Shown: in pieces, positions 24,547-32,535 of the stretch | How positions within the stretch are numbered: position 1 is the stretch's first letter | Layout: every line of letters begins with the position of its first letter | NCBI RefSeq assembly: GCF_008929045.1 | Contig: NZ_VFAH01000013.1 | Coordinates: forward strand, 62,001 to 126,000 | DNA length: 64,000 nt | Source: Noviherbaspirillum aerium | GTDB lineage: Bacteria > Pseudomonadota > Gammaproteobacteria > Burkholderiales > Burkholderiaceae_D | Direction: 5' to 3' | Program-made: the position numbers and the translations under genes | Notes under the pieces: generated by a model | Seen by the model: the letters and a program-made list of their open reading frames with translations, nothing else | What the model was told of the DNA's origin: nothing | Database searches by the model: none

Positions 24547-26388
24547 TCAGGACTGGCGACTTGAAGTTCCCCCTTGGTCCGCATAGGTGTCTCCCGACGA
24601 ACTTGCAAACGCCACACGATTTCCCAACTGATGCCTCTGCTGTTCCAACTGCTGATGGACCTCCGTGACCGTCTCAACTAACGTCCGGAATTCAGGCCGA
24701 CTGATAAAAGCATCCAGATCTTCGTCTAATTCAGGAGACGCATATATTTCAAAGTTGAAGACATTTGTCCTGCTGGACACATGCAGCAATTCACGCAGAG
24801 AGTTGCGCATTTCATCCTCCAATCTCTGTACAGCTTCCTCCGGCTCCTGATTTTTACGTGCCATTTCGACATCGTCGTACGCCTGCAATGTGCGACCAAG
24901 CAGGCCCACCCACCCTCGCTGCTGTATCTCATTGGCAAACCCGGGACGCGTTCCTATCGCACGCTGGAGCGCTTGCGTGGCAATGGCATGCTTATTTTTC
25001 CCAGTAATTGAAAGAAGAATTGGCAAGTTATCCTGATAAGGTTGCGGAGAGGATGATGCCGTTGCTTGAGGCGGAGTTGGGTCATCAGCACGCGGATCGA
25101 GACCAAGCTGCGCGCGCATTGTTGCTCTCGTTGCTGCACGTTTTCTCCTTTCAAATTCCGTCAATCTACGCATTTCCAGCGCCCCTTTCGTCTCCTTCCA
25201 ATCTATTGGGCTGCCAAGCGGAGTTGGTTCGGAACTTTGCTCAGTGTAAGGGGATTCGGTATGGCGATACGGGCGTGATGACGATGCTTCAGGCCGCACA
25301 GCAGGTGCTCCATATCGAGCATCGTCTGTCGGAGAGGGCATGAAGCCGGGCCGGTGCGGAACACTCTTCGAGGTACTTGACGGCATGGGCTTCAGTTCTA
25401 TTGCTTCCGCTCGTGTAACTGTTCCACTTTTAGAGCGGTCGCCCCTGTGTGCCGTAGGACGACCCGACGAACCTTGGGTACGAAAATATTTCCCGCCTTG
25501 GTCATGAACGGCTTTGATAGTTTCACTGCCTCGCGTTGCGGGTGAACGCGCAGAATCGGACTGCCCCGTCAAGTCAGTCGGCTGGTGCATCGGCGTTCTG
25601 CCTGCATTTAACGTTCTATCTCGGCGTGGGAAAGACTCAGGAGAGCTCATCGTTGGAAAGGATGGGGAGGCCGGCTCCTCGTGCGCCCTGCCAGAATGCT
25701 GAACTCTCGATACGCCTGGATTGCTGGAAGGTGAGCCGTCACCAACGACCCCGCAAGTAATCTTGTTGAGCAATCGTAGTACATAGTATTTGGCGTTTTT
25801 TTTATCTTGATTCCTTCTATTCACCTCATGACTTGAGAGCCCAGCCTGCGACAGCTCTCCATTTAGCGAAGTTACGCTTTCGGAGCGTCGGACGTCATGC
25901 GGTTGCGGCCTTTCATCGAGTGAAGTTACGATACCCGAGCTCCGGAAGCCATGCGGCTGCGAGCTTGTACTTGGTAAGGTTATGTTTCCCGATGTTTGAA
26001 CATATTCCTGGCCCTTCCTTTCTACGAGCACGTATTTCTGAGGATTTTCTGGGGGAATGCCAAGATAGAGATTCAAGTGTGGATTGCGCTGTTGTGCCGC
26101 ATACGCGGCGTCAAGCACGCTGCTCTCGAAGGTGTGTAGGTCCGAAAGCCTGACGCCACGAACATTTTCAACGACTTTGCCCATATCCAAGGTGTCCCTT
26201 CCGGGCCACGATGCACGCCTGATACCTTGCTCTCCGGTCGAAACGACATGTGCAGGGTTAAGCTCTATGCGGGGGTCGAGAATCAAGTAAGGAGCTTCGT
26301 TCTGCAGAGGCGGACGAACCTCATGAATTGGTGCGAGATAATTTGGTGCAACAGCTTGGGAAGCAGAAGAAGGAATTACAGGGAACAT
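24547..26388 (-). CDS. Candidate type III secreted effector, unknown family (HrpL-box promoter)
   Basis: 613 residues; I do not recognise the family. The first 12 residues contain no Asp/Glu and have Pro-Val at positions 3-4, as in many Hrp-secreted proteins; there is no Sec signal. Residues 130-400 are Ser/Pro/Arg-rich and look disordered, with an 18-residue tandem repeat at about 144-161 and 162-179 (Gln-Pro-His ... Val-Thr-Ser-Leu). Residues about 455-590 look helical and folded, perhaps the functional domain. Base composition is clearly A+T-richer than the neighbouring genes, and codon choice differs, which suggests transfer. A HrpL box lies 72-99 bp upstream. No chaperone gene or secretion-apparatus gene is in the window, so secretion is an inference. 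Confidence 0.65.
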   Translation of the reverse strand: MFPVIPSSASQAVAPNYLAPIHEVRPPLQNEAPYLILDPRIELNPAHVVSTGEQGIRRASWPGRDTLDMGKVVENVRGVRLSDLHTFESSVLDAAYAAQQRNPHLNLYLGIPPENPQKYVLVERKGQEYVQTSGNITLPSTSSQPHGFRSSGIVTSLDERPQPHDVRRSESVTSLNGELSQAGLSSHEVNRRNQDKKNAKYYVLRLLNKITCGVVGDGSPSSNPGVSRVQHSGRAHEEPASPSFPTMSSPESFPRRDRTLNAGRTPMHQPTDLTGQSDSARSPATRGSETIKAVHDQGGKYFRTQGSSGRPTAHRGDRSKSGTVTRAEAIELKPMPSSTSKSVPHRPGFMPSPTDDARYGAPAVRPEASSSRPYRHTESPYTEQSSEPTPLGSPIDWKETKGALEMRRLTEFERRKRAATRATMRAQLGLDPRADDPTPPQATASSSPQPYQDNLPILLSITGKNKHAIATQALQRAIGTRPGFANEIQQRGWVGLLGRTLQAYDDVEMARKNQEPEEAVQRLEDEMRNSLRELLHVSSRTNVFNFEIYASPELDEDLDAFISRPEFRTLVETVTEVHQQLEQQRHQLGNRVAFASSSGDTYADQGGTSSRQS

Positions 26389-26459
26389 ATCAAGCTTTCA
26401 ATTGAGGTTGATGCGGCCTATTTGCTTGCGCAATGGTTCAGCCGCAGGATTAGGCTCCC

Positions 26460-26487
26460 TGAGTGGCAAACGGCGTTGAGTAGTTCC
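26460..26487 (-). promoter_or_regulatory. HrpL-dependent hrp box upstream of the effector-like gene
   Basis: Reading on the minus strand: GGAACT (26487-26482), 15-nt spacer, CCACTCA (26466-26460). The consensus for the ECF sigma factor HrpL is GGAACC-N15/16-CCACNNA, so there is one mismatch. The implied start site gives a leader of roughly 60 nt before ATG 26388. Orientation and distance both fit the gene. Confidence 0.72.
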
Positions 26488-26717
26488 ACCACTATGACAA
26501 CCCGTTTTCCTTAGGAAGTGCTTTTTTGCAGACAGCAAGCCCCCGAGTGATCTGCTCGAATACGTTTCTGCTGCAAGACAGCTCGTTAGCGCAGAGTAAA
26601 AATTACATCCAGAAACATTTGTCGCATTTAAGAAACATCGTCTCCGAACCTTTCCGTTCATCATCCATCCAATGCTCCAAGGCAACATTTTGCGGGCCTT
26701 GTCGAACGGAGAACAAC
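26488..26717. other. Intergenic region between the hrp box and the DUF1800 gene
   Basis: About 230 bp of A+T-richer sequence. Short frames cross it on both strands without family features. Promoter elements for the DUF1800 gene are not evident; its ribosome-binding site GGAG is at 26708-26711. Confidence 0.4.
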
Positions 26718-28535
26718 ATGCAGTCCCCTAGATTTCGAAAGGCGCTTTCGGCAGTCGCATTGGTGCTTCTTGCATCCTGCGGCGGAGGTGGAGGAAGCGT
26801 CGCCGGTATGGGTGTGGGCAGTGAAGGCGGCGATGCTTCCAATGCCGGTGCCGGCCATGATTCAGGCGCTGGCGGCAGCACTCTCGTTAATGGAAACGTC
26901 GGCGGCATCGGCGCCGGCGGCTCCGGGATTGGCACCGGCATTGGAAGCATCGCCGGCACGACAGCCGACATGCCTTCCCCTGCGCAGGCATCGCGCATGC
27001 TGGCGCAGGCGAGCTTCGGCGCGACCACGGCGGATATCGACCGCCTGACCGCGAGCGGCTATACCGCCTGGATCGAAGAGCAGTTCGCAAAACCGCAGGC
27101 GCTGCATCGGGCCTACATCGACAGCATCACTGCCACGCTTGCTGTGCGGGCAACCCAATACCACGTCCAGGAATCGTTCTGGCAGCAGGCTGTCACCGGC
27201 GAGGACTAGCTGCGCCAGCGCATGGCCTTCGCTCTCTCGCAGATCTTTGTCGTTTCCGTGCTGGACAGTACCGTCAACAGCTATCCGCGCGGCGTCGCCT
27301 CCTATTACGACACGCTGGCCGCCCATGCCTTCGGCAACTTCCGCAACCTGCTCGAAGCCGTCGCCCTGCATCCGATGATGGGCATTTATCTCACCTCGAT
27401 GCGCAACCAGAAGGAATCGGGCACGCGCGTGCCGGATGAAAATTTCGCCCGCGAAGTGATGCAGCTGCTGACTATCGGCTTGAATGAACTCAATCCCGAC
27501 GGCTCGCTCAAGCTGATCGACAACCAGCCGGTCGAAACCTATACCAGCGCCGACATCAGCGGGCTGGCCAAGGTCTTCACCGGCTGGAGCTGGGCCGGCG
27601 CCGACAAGGGCGACAGCCGCTTCTACGGCGGCAATGCCGATCCCAACCGGGACTGGCTGCCGATGCAGGCTTATCCGAAATTCCATTCTCCATCCGAGAA
27701 GCGGTTCCTTGGCGTGACCGTACCCGCTGGCGCAACGCCCGAAACCAGCCTGAAGATGGCGCTCGATACCCTGTTCAACCATCCCAACGTCGGCCCCTTC
27801 ATCGGCCGGCAACTGATACAGCGCCTCGTCACCAGCAATCCCAGCCCCCAGTACATCGGCCGGGTGGCTGGTGCCTTCGCCAACAACGGGCAAGGCGTGC
27901 GCGGCGACATGAAAGCGGTGATCCGCGCCATCCTGCTCGACCCGGAGGCGCGCGGCGATACGGTGCTCGCCGACCCGCGCAGCGGCAAGCTGCGCGAACC
28001 GGTGCTGCGGCTGGCCAACTGGATGCGGGCCTTTGGCGCCAGATCGACTTCGGGGCGCTTCCTGATGTCGAGCAGTTTCGACGATCCGCTCGCCTCGCTC
28101 GGGCAGACGCCGATGCGCAGCCCGTCGGTCTTCAATTTCTACCGCCCGGGTTATGTGCCGCCGAACACCGCGATCGCCGCTGCCGGTCTGGTTTCACCGG
28201 AGATGCAGATCACCGGCGAGACCTCGGTGGTCGGCTATCTGAATTTCATGCGCGACGTGATTGCCAACGGCACCGGCAACACGCGCGACGTCAAGCCGGA
28301 TTACGGCATCGAACTGTCGCTCGCCGACACGCCCGACAAGCTGGTCGATCGCGTCAACCTGCTGCTGATGGCAAACCAGATGCCGGCCACGCTGCGCGGA
28401 AGAATCATCAACGCCGTCAACTCGGTCAGCATTTCCTCGACCAATGCGACCAGCGCCGCAACGGCCCGCAGGAACCGCGTCTGCCTGGCGGTGTTCCTTG
28501 CCATGGCGTCGCCGGAATACCTGGTGCAGAAATAG
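26718..28535 (+). pseudogene. DUF1800 family lipoprotein interrupted by an in-frame TAG
   Basis: 606 codons with one internal stop at 27207-27209. The frame is unchanged across it: the part before ends ...AVTGED and the part after continues LRQRMAFALSQIF, the continuous DUF1800 sequence in which Gln is usual at the stop position, so CAG to TAG is the likely change. The N-terminus is a lipoprotein signal peptide (Leu-Ala-Ser-Cys near residue 20) followed by a Gly/Ala-rich linker. The rest is the DUF1800 domain to the end (PEYLVQK). It precedes a DUF1501 gene by 8 nt, the usual partner. The protein would be truncated to about 163 residues unless the stop is suppressed or is a sequencing error. 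Confidence 0.8.
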
Positions 28536-28543
28536 GATTCGAC

Positions 28544-29986
28544 ATGACTGACAAACCCAATGCCTCCCGCCGGCACTTCCTGCGAGCCGCCTCGCTGATG
28601 TCCATGGTCGGCGCTTCCGGCGCGCCGTTCGCGCTGAACCTGCTGACCATGGGCGCGGCCGCCGCCCAGACCGCCGGCGATTACAAGGCCGTCGTCTGCC
28701 TGTTCCTTGCCGGCGGCAACGATCAGGCGAACACGGTGCTCGCCACCGATCCGGGTTCCTGGGCATCGTACGCCTCGGTACGCACCACCAGCGACGCCGG
28801 CTCCATCGCCCTGCCCGCCGCCGGCCTGCCGGGCGGGGTGCTGCCGATCGCGCCCGATACCGCACAGCCGGGGCGCGAGTTCGCGCTGCATCCCGGCCTT
28901 GGGCCGCTGAAGGAACTGTTCGACAATGGACGCGCCGCCGTGGTGGCCAATGTCGGCCCGCTGGTGATGCCCACGACCAGGGCGCAGTACAAGGCGCAGA
29001 GCGTGCCGCTGCCGCCGAAGCTGTTCTCGCATAACGACCAGCAGTCGCTGTGGCAGTCGTCCCGCCCGGAAGGCGCCAAGTTCGGCTGGGGCGGACGCAT
29101 GGGCGATCTGCTGGCCTCGATGAATGGCAATGCCACCTTCACTTCGATATCGGCGGCCGGCAATGCGGTGTTCCTGGCCGGCCAGCGCATCAACCAGTAC
29201 CAGGTGAATGCGTCCGGCGCGGTGCCGATCGGGGGTGTCAACGGCTCGCTGTTCGGCGCGCCGGCCGGATCGAATGCCCTGCAGGCCATCCTGACCGGCA
29301 ACCGCAGCAATGTGTTCGAGCAGGACCATGCCGCCATCGTGAAGCGGTCCATCGATGCGCAAGGCGTGCTGAGCACGGCGATGGCGCCGGCCGGCGCCGG
29401 TGGCGTGCCGAATCCCACGCAGTACACCAATCCCAACACCGGTGCGCTGGCCAGCAATCCGCTCGCCGTCCAGCTGCAGACGGTGGCGAGGGTCATCGCC
29501 GGCCGCAGCGGTCTCGGGGCGCAGCGCCAGATCTTTTTCGTGAGCATGGGCGGTTTCGACACGCATGATTTCGAGAAGGCCAATCATGCCGACCTGATGG
29601 CCAAGCTGGCCCATGCGATGTCGTATTTCGATACGACCCTGGCCACGCTGGGCGGCGCCGACCTGCGCCGGCAAGTGACGCTGTTCACCGCGTCCGATTT
29701 CGGGCGCACCTTCACCAGCAACGGCGACGGCACCGACCATGGCTGGGGTGCGCACCATTTCGTGATGGGCGGCGCGGTCAAGGGCAAGGATATCTACGGC
29801 AGCTTCCCGGTGACGGGACTCAACCATGCCGAGGATGTTGGCTCCGGCAGCCTGCTGCCGGCGATTTCAGTCGATCAGTATGCGGCCACGCTGGCGAAGT
29901 GGTTCGGACTGAGCGATGGGCAGATCGCCGATGTGTTTCCGAACATCGGCAATTTTTCGGTTCGCAACCTGGGGTTCATGGCATGA
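28544..29986 (+). CDS. DUF1501 family secreted protein (Tat signal)
   Basis: 480 residues. The N-terminus has a twin-arginine motif (SRRHFLRAAS) and a hydrophobic stretch ending Ala-Ala-Ala-Ala-Gln, so Tat export is likely. The body carries the DUF1501 sulfatase-like/alkaline-phosphatase-superfamily features: an early LFLAGGNDQANT segment, GGFDTHDF in the middle and a late Asp-Phe-Gly-Arg-Thr with nearby His-Gly-Trp-Gly. Function is unknown; DUF1501 and DUF1800 genes travel as pairs in many bacteria. This gene is intact while its partner upstream has a stop codon. Confidence 0.88.
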   Translation: MTDKPNASRRHFLRAASLMSMVGASGAPFALNLLTMGAAAAQTAGDYKAVVCLFLAGGNDQANTVLATDPGSWASYASVRTTSDAGSIALPAAGLPGGVLPIAPDTAQPGREFALHPGLGPLKELFDNGRAAVVANVGPLVMPTTRAQYKAQSVPLPPKLFSHNDQQSLWQSSRPEGAKFGWGGRMGDLLASMNGNATFTSISAAGNAVFLAGQRINQYQVNASGAVPIGGVNGSLFGAPAGSNALQAILTGNRSNVFEQDHAAIVKRSIDAQGVLSTAMAPAGAGGVPNPTQYTNPNTGALASNPLAVQLQTVARVIAGRSGLGAQRQIFFVSMGGFDTHDFEKANHADLMAKLAHAMSYFDTTLATLGGADLRRQVTLFTASDFGRTFTSNGDGTDHGWGAHHFVMGGAVKGKDIYGSFPVTGLNHAEDVGSGSLLPAISVDQYAATLAKWFGLSDGQIADVFPNIGNFSVRNLGFMA

Positions 29987-30108
29987 CCCCGGGGCGCGGG
30001 CCCGGTACCGGTCTCTCCTGAAGGGCTGCTTCCCCGTGCGGGGAAGTTTCGGGTGCGGGCGCGACTGCGTGAAGTACGTGGTATCGCATGTAACCTCGCC
30101 CAACCCTG

Positions 30109-30141
30109 ACCTTCCTCCGTTTTGGGGGAAGGTTTTTTTTT
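30109..30141 (+). terminator. Rho-independent terminator after the DUF1501 gene
   Basis: 10-bp stem (30109-30118 with 30124-30133, one G-T pair) followed by nine T residues. Confidence 0.85.
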
Positions 30142-30188
30142 GGACGGAAGGCGCAACGGAAGGAGGAAAAGGCGGAACAGACATCAGC

Positions 30189-30257
30189 AGTGCGGGCTTG
30201 CGTGCCTGCGCATGCTTCGGACACAGGTCTTTGTGCAGGCACGGAGGCCTGCACTAC
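30189..30257. repeat. Paired palindromic repeat, copy 2 (inverted)
   Basis: Left arm 30189-30212 and right arm 30232-30257 are inverted copies of one another with several mismatches. The right arm, read on the minus strand, matches the 26-bp repeat at 23255-23280 with three mismatches. The whole can form a long hairpin. It sits just past the dcd 3' end. Confidence 0.6.
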
Positions 30258-30285
30258 TATGATGACGGATGTCCCGCATCCTCAA

Positions 30286-30852
30286 TCAGGTCTTGGGCAG
30301 TGTCACGCCCCGCTGTCCCTGGTACTTGCCGCCACGGTCCTTGTACGAGGTTTCGCACACTTCATCGCTCTCGAAGAACAGGACCTGCGCGCAGCCCTCG
30401 CCGGCATAGATCTTCGCCGGCAGCGGCGTGGTGTTGGAAAACTCCAGCGTCACATAGCCTTCCCATTCCGGTTCAAACGGCGTGACGTTGACGATGATGC
30501 CGCAGCGGGCATAAGTCGACTTGCCTAGGCAGATGGTCAGCACGCTGCGCGGAATGCGGAAGTATTCGACGGTGCGCGCCAGCGCGAAGGAGTTGGGCGG
30601 GATGATGCAGACATCGCCCTTGAAGTCGACGAAGGATTTTTCGTCGAAATTCTTCGGATCGACAATCGTGCTGTTGATGTTGGTGAAGATCTTGAATTCG
30701 TCGGCGCAGCGGATATCGTAGCCATAGGAGGAAGTGCCGTAGCTGACGATCTTGTGGCCGTCGACATGGCGCACCTGGCCGGCTTCGAACGGTTCGATCA
30801 TGCCGTGGTCCTGTGCCATGCGGCGGATCCACTTGTCGGATTTGATGCTCAT
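30286..30852 (-). CDS. dcd: dCTP deaminase
   Basis: Converts dCTP to dUTP, feeding dUMP for thymidylate synthase (thyA is in this window). 188 residues, standard length. [17 protein letters not shown] near residue 38 and the nucleotide-binding/catalytic segment with [10 protein letters not shown] followed by Thr-Pro-Phe-Glu-Pro-Glu-Trp-Glu-Gly match the Dcd trimer family. The ATG at 30852 begins a monocistronic minus-strand gene ending near the paired repeat. Confidence 0.96.
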   Translation of the reverse strand: MSIKSDKWIRRMAQDHGMIEPFEAGQVRHVDGHKIVSYGTSSYGYDIRCADEFKIFTNINSTIVDPKNFDEKSFVDFKGDVCIIPPNSFALARTVEYFRIPRSVLTICLGKSTYARCGIIVNVTPFEPEWEGYVTLEFSNTTPLPAKIYAGEGCAQVLFFESDEVCETSYKDRGGKYQGQRGVTLPKT

Positions 30853-31004
30853 TGTTTTCGCGGGATATTGGGGGAACGGGAACGAAGCACAACCGGGCCG
30901 GGCCGGTCAGCAACCGGCGCACTTCCCGCGATGCGCGAATTCCCGCGATTTTACGCGAAAACAAGGCCCGAACCAGCATTCATGGCGGATGCCGGGCCGC
31001 CGCC

Positions 31005-32330
31005 CTACACCGCCTGCCTGGCCGGCTCGGGCTGCAGTCCCGGCGGATTGTGGAAGATCGACGCCTGGTGCACGTAATGCTGCTGCACGCACTCCGTATA
31101 GGCATCCTTGAGCACCATCGGATCCTTGAGCAGCCGCTCCTTCCAGTCGCCGAGCCGGACCTGATGCTGGATCAGTCCGCGCAGCACGCCGGAGTACTCG
31201 GTCAGGCCGACGGTATTGCTGCCGACCAGGATGTCCCGGCTGAATTCGAGCCGCATGTACTTGAAATTGGCCGGATCGGCGAATTCCACCCACTCGCCGC
31301 CGCGTATGCCCTGCCAGTGGCCGAAGGAGGCGGAAATCAGCCCCATGGTATCGAACACGTCGATCTGGCGTACCGAGCGCTGCACCGCATGCTTGTCGGC
31401 CATGTTGAGCGCCGCACAGTAGGCCTGGTCGCCGGCATTCGGCTGCACGCCGGCGATGATGCTGCGGCCGGCGGCCTCGTCGAAGGTTTCGGCGCAATCG
31501 CCGGCGGCATAGATTCCCGGCACATTGGTCTGCATGGTGTCGTCGACCACCACGCCCTGCAGGAACTTGATGCTGCTGCCGCGCAGGAAATCGATGTTCG
31601 GCGTGCTGCCGGCGCAATAGACGATGAGGTCGGCCTGCAACTGGGCGCCATTGGAAAGGCGCGCGATGTGCGGCGCGCCGAGCGTCTGCAGGGTGCTGGT
31701 GCCGATCGCGACGACGCGCGTCGAGGTGTGGACCTTGATGCCCTTCCTCTCGCACCAGCGCATCACCATGTCGCCCGCACCGCGGCACAGCGCGCCGGCC
31801 ATCATGCGGTCGCGTTTCTCCACCACGGTAAGATCGACGCCGCGCTTGGCCAGGGCTTCCATGACCAGGCAGCCGATGAATCCGGCGCCGACCAGCACCA
31901 CGCGGGTGCCTGGCTGGGCAAGCGCCGCGATCTGGCGCGCATCCTGCAGGGTCCAGCAGGCATGCACGCCGGGGAAATCGATGCCGGGAATGGTGGGGAC
32001 GCGGGGCTTGGAACCGGTGCAGATCAGCAGCTTGTCGAATTCGATGGCGCTGCCGTCTTCCATCTTGACGGTGCGGGTACGGGCGCTGACATGCGCCGCG
32101 CGGCCGAATACCTGCTGCACCCGGAGCCGTGAGAAATAATCCTTGTCGCGCCGCAGACGCATGCTGGCTTCGCTGATCTGTCCCGCGATCAGGCTGGGCA
32201 GCGCCGTGCGCGAATAAGGCATCTCCACCTCGTCGCCGACAAGGATGATGTCATCGGCCGGCGCATTCTTGCGCAGCGTTTCGGCGGCGATCACGCCCGC
32301 CGGGCCGTTGCCGAGAATCACATGTCTCAT
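31005..32330 (-). CDS. FAD/NAD(P)-dependent oxidoreductase (rubredoxin reductase/NirB-like)
   Basis: 441 residues from ATG 32330; a GGTGG site precedes it, so I prefer it to an in-frame ATG 24 bp upstream. The protein starts directly with an FAD-binding motif (ILGNGPAGVIAAETL). The second dinucleotide-binding fold VVLVGAGFIGCLVMEAL is near residue 146, and the FAD-contact GIYAAGDCAE is near 276. This is the class I pyridine nucleotide-disulfide oxidoreductase layout without a redox-active Cys pair, as in ferredoxin/rubredoxin reductases and the NirB N-terminus. The C-terminal ~120 residues differ from those families. The electron partner is not in the neighbourhood. It stands alone. Confidence 0.82.
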   Translation of the reverse strand: MRHVILGNGPAGVIAAETLRKNAPADDIILVGDEVEMPYSRTALPSLIAGQISEASMRLRRDKDYFSRLRVQQVFGRAAHVSARTRTVKMEDGSAIEFDKLLICTGSKPRVPTIPGIDFPGVHACWTLQDARQIAALAQPGTRVVLVGAGFIGCLVMEALAKRGVDLTVVEKRDRMMAGALCRGAGDMVMRWCERKGIKVHTSTRVVAIGTSTLQTLGAPHIARLSNGAQLQADLIVYCAGSTPNIDFLRGSSIKFLQGVVVDDTMQTNVPGIYAAGDCAETFDEAAGRSIIAGVQPNAGDQAYCAALNMADKHAVQRSVRQIDVFDTMGLISASFGHWQGIRGGEWVEFADPANFKYMRLEFSRDILVGSNTVGLTEYSGVLRGLIQHQVRLGDWKERLLKDPMVLKDAYTECVQQHYVHQASIFHNPPGLQPEPARQAV

Positions 32331-32535
32331 GGAGCCACCCTGCCTTTGCTGCATGCATGCAGGCGATTGGCCGATATGGTGATGAACCGCATTTCCTTCT
32401 CCTGTTGGATAGGACTTCTTTAGGTCTCACTATATTGGCCGTACCTGTCGCCTCCGTTGAACAAGCTCAACCGGAAGGCATGAGCTAAAACAAAGGCTCG
32501 GGAGAGTGCAGCAGGTTCGGGCGCCAATCATTGCC

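Noticed and set aside
26398-26688. 96-codon minus-strand ORF just upstream of the effector-like gene
   Set aside because: It runs through the hrp box; no recognisable features. The region is better explained as promoter DNA.
27200-27225. Programmed frameshift in the DUF1800 gene
   Set aside because: Both halves are in the same frame; only a stop codon separates them, so a frameshift is not needed.
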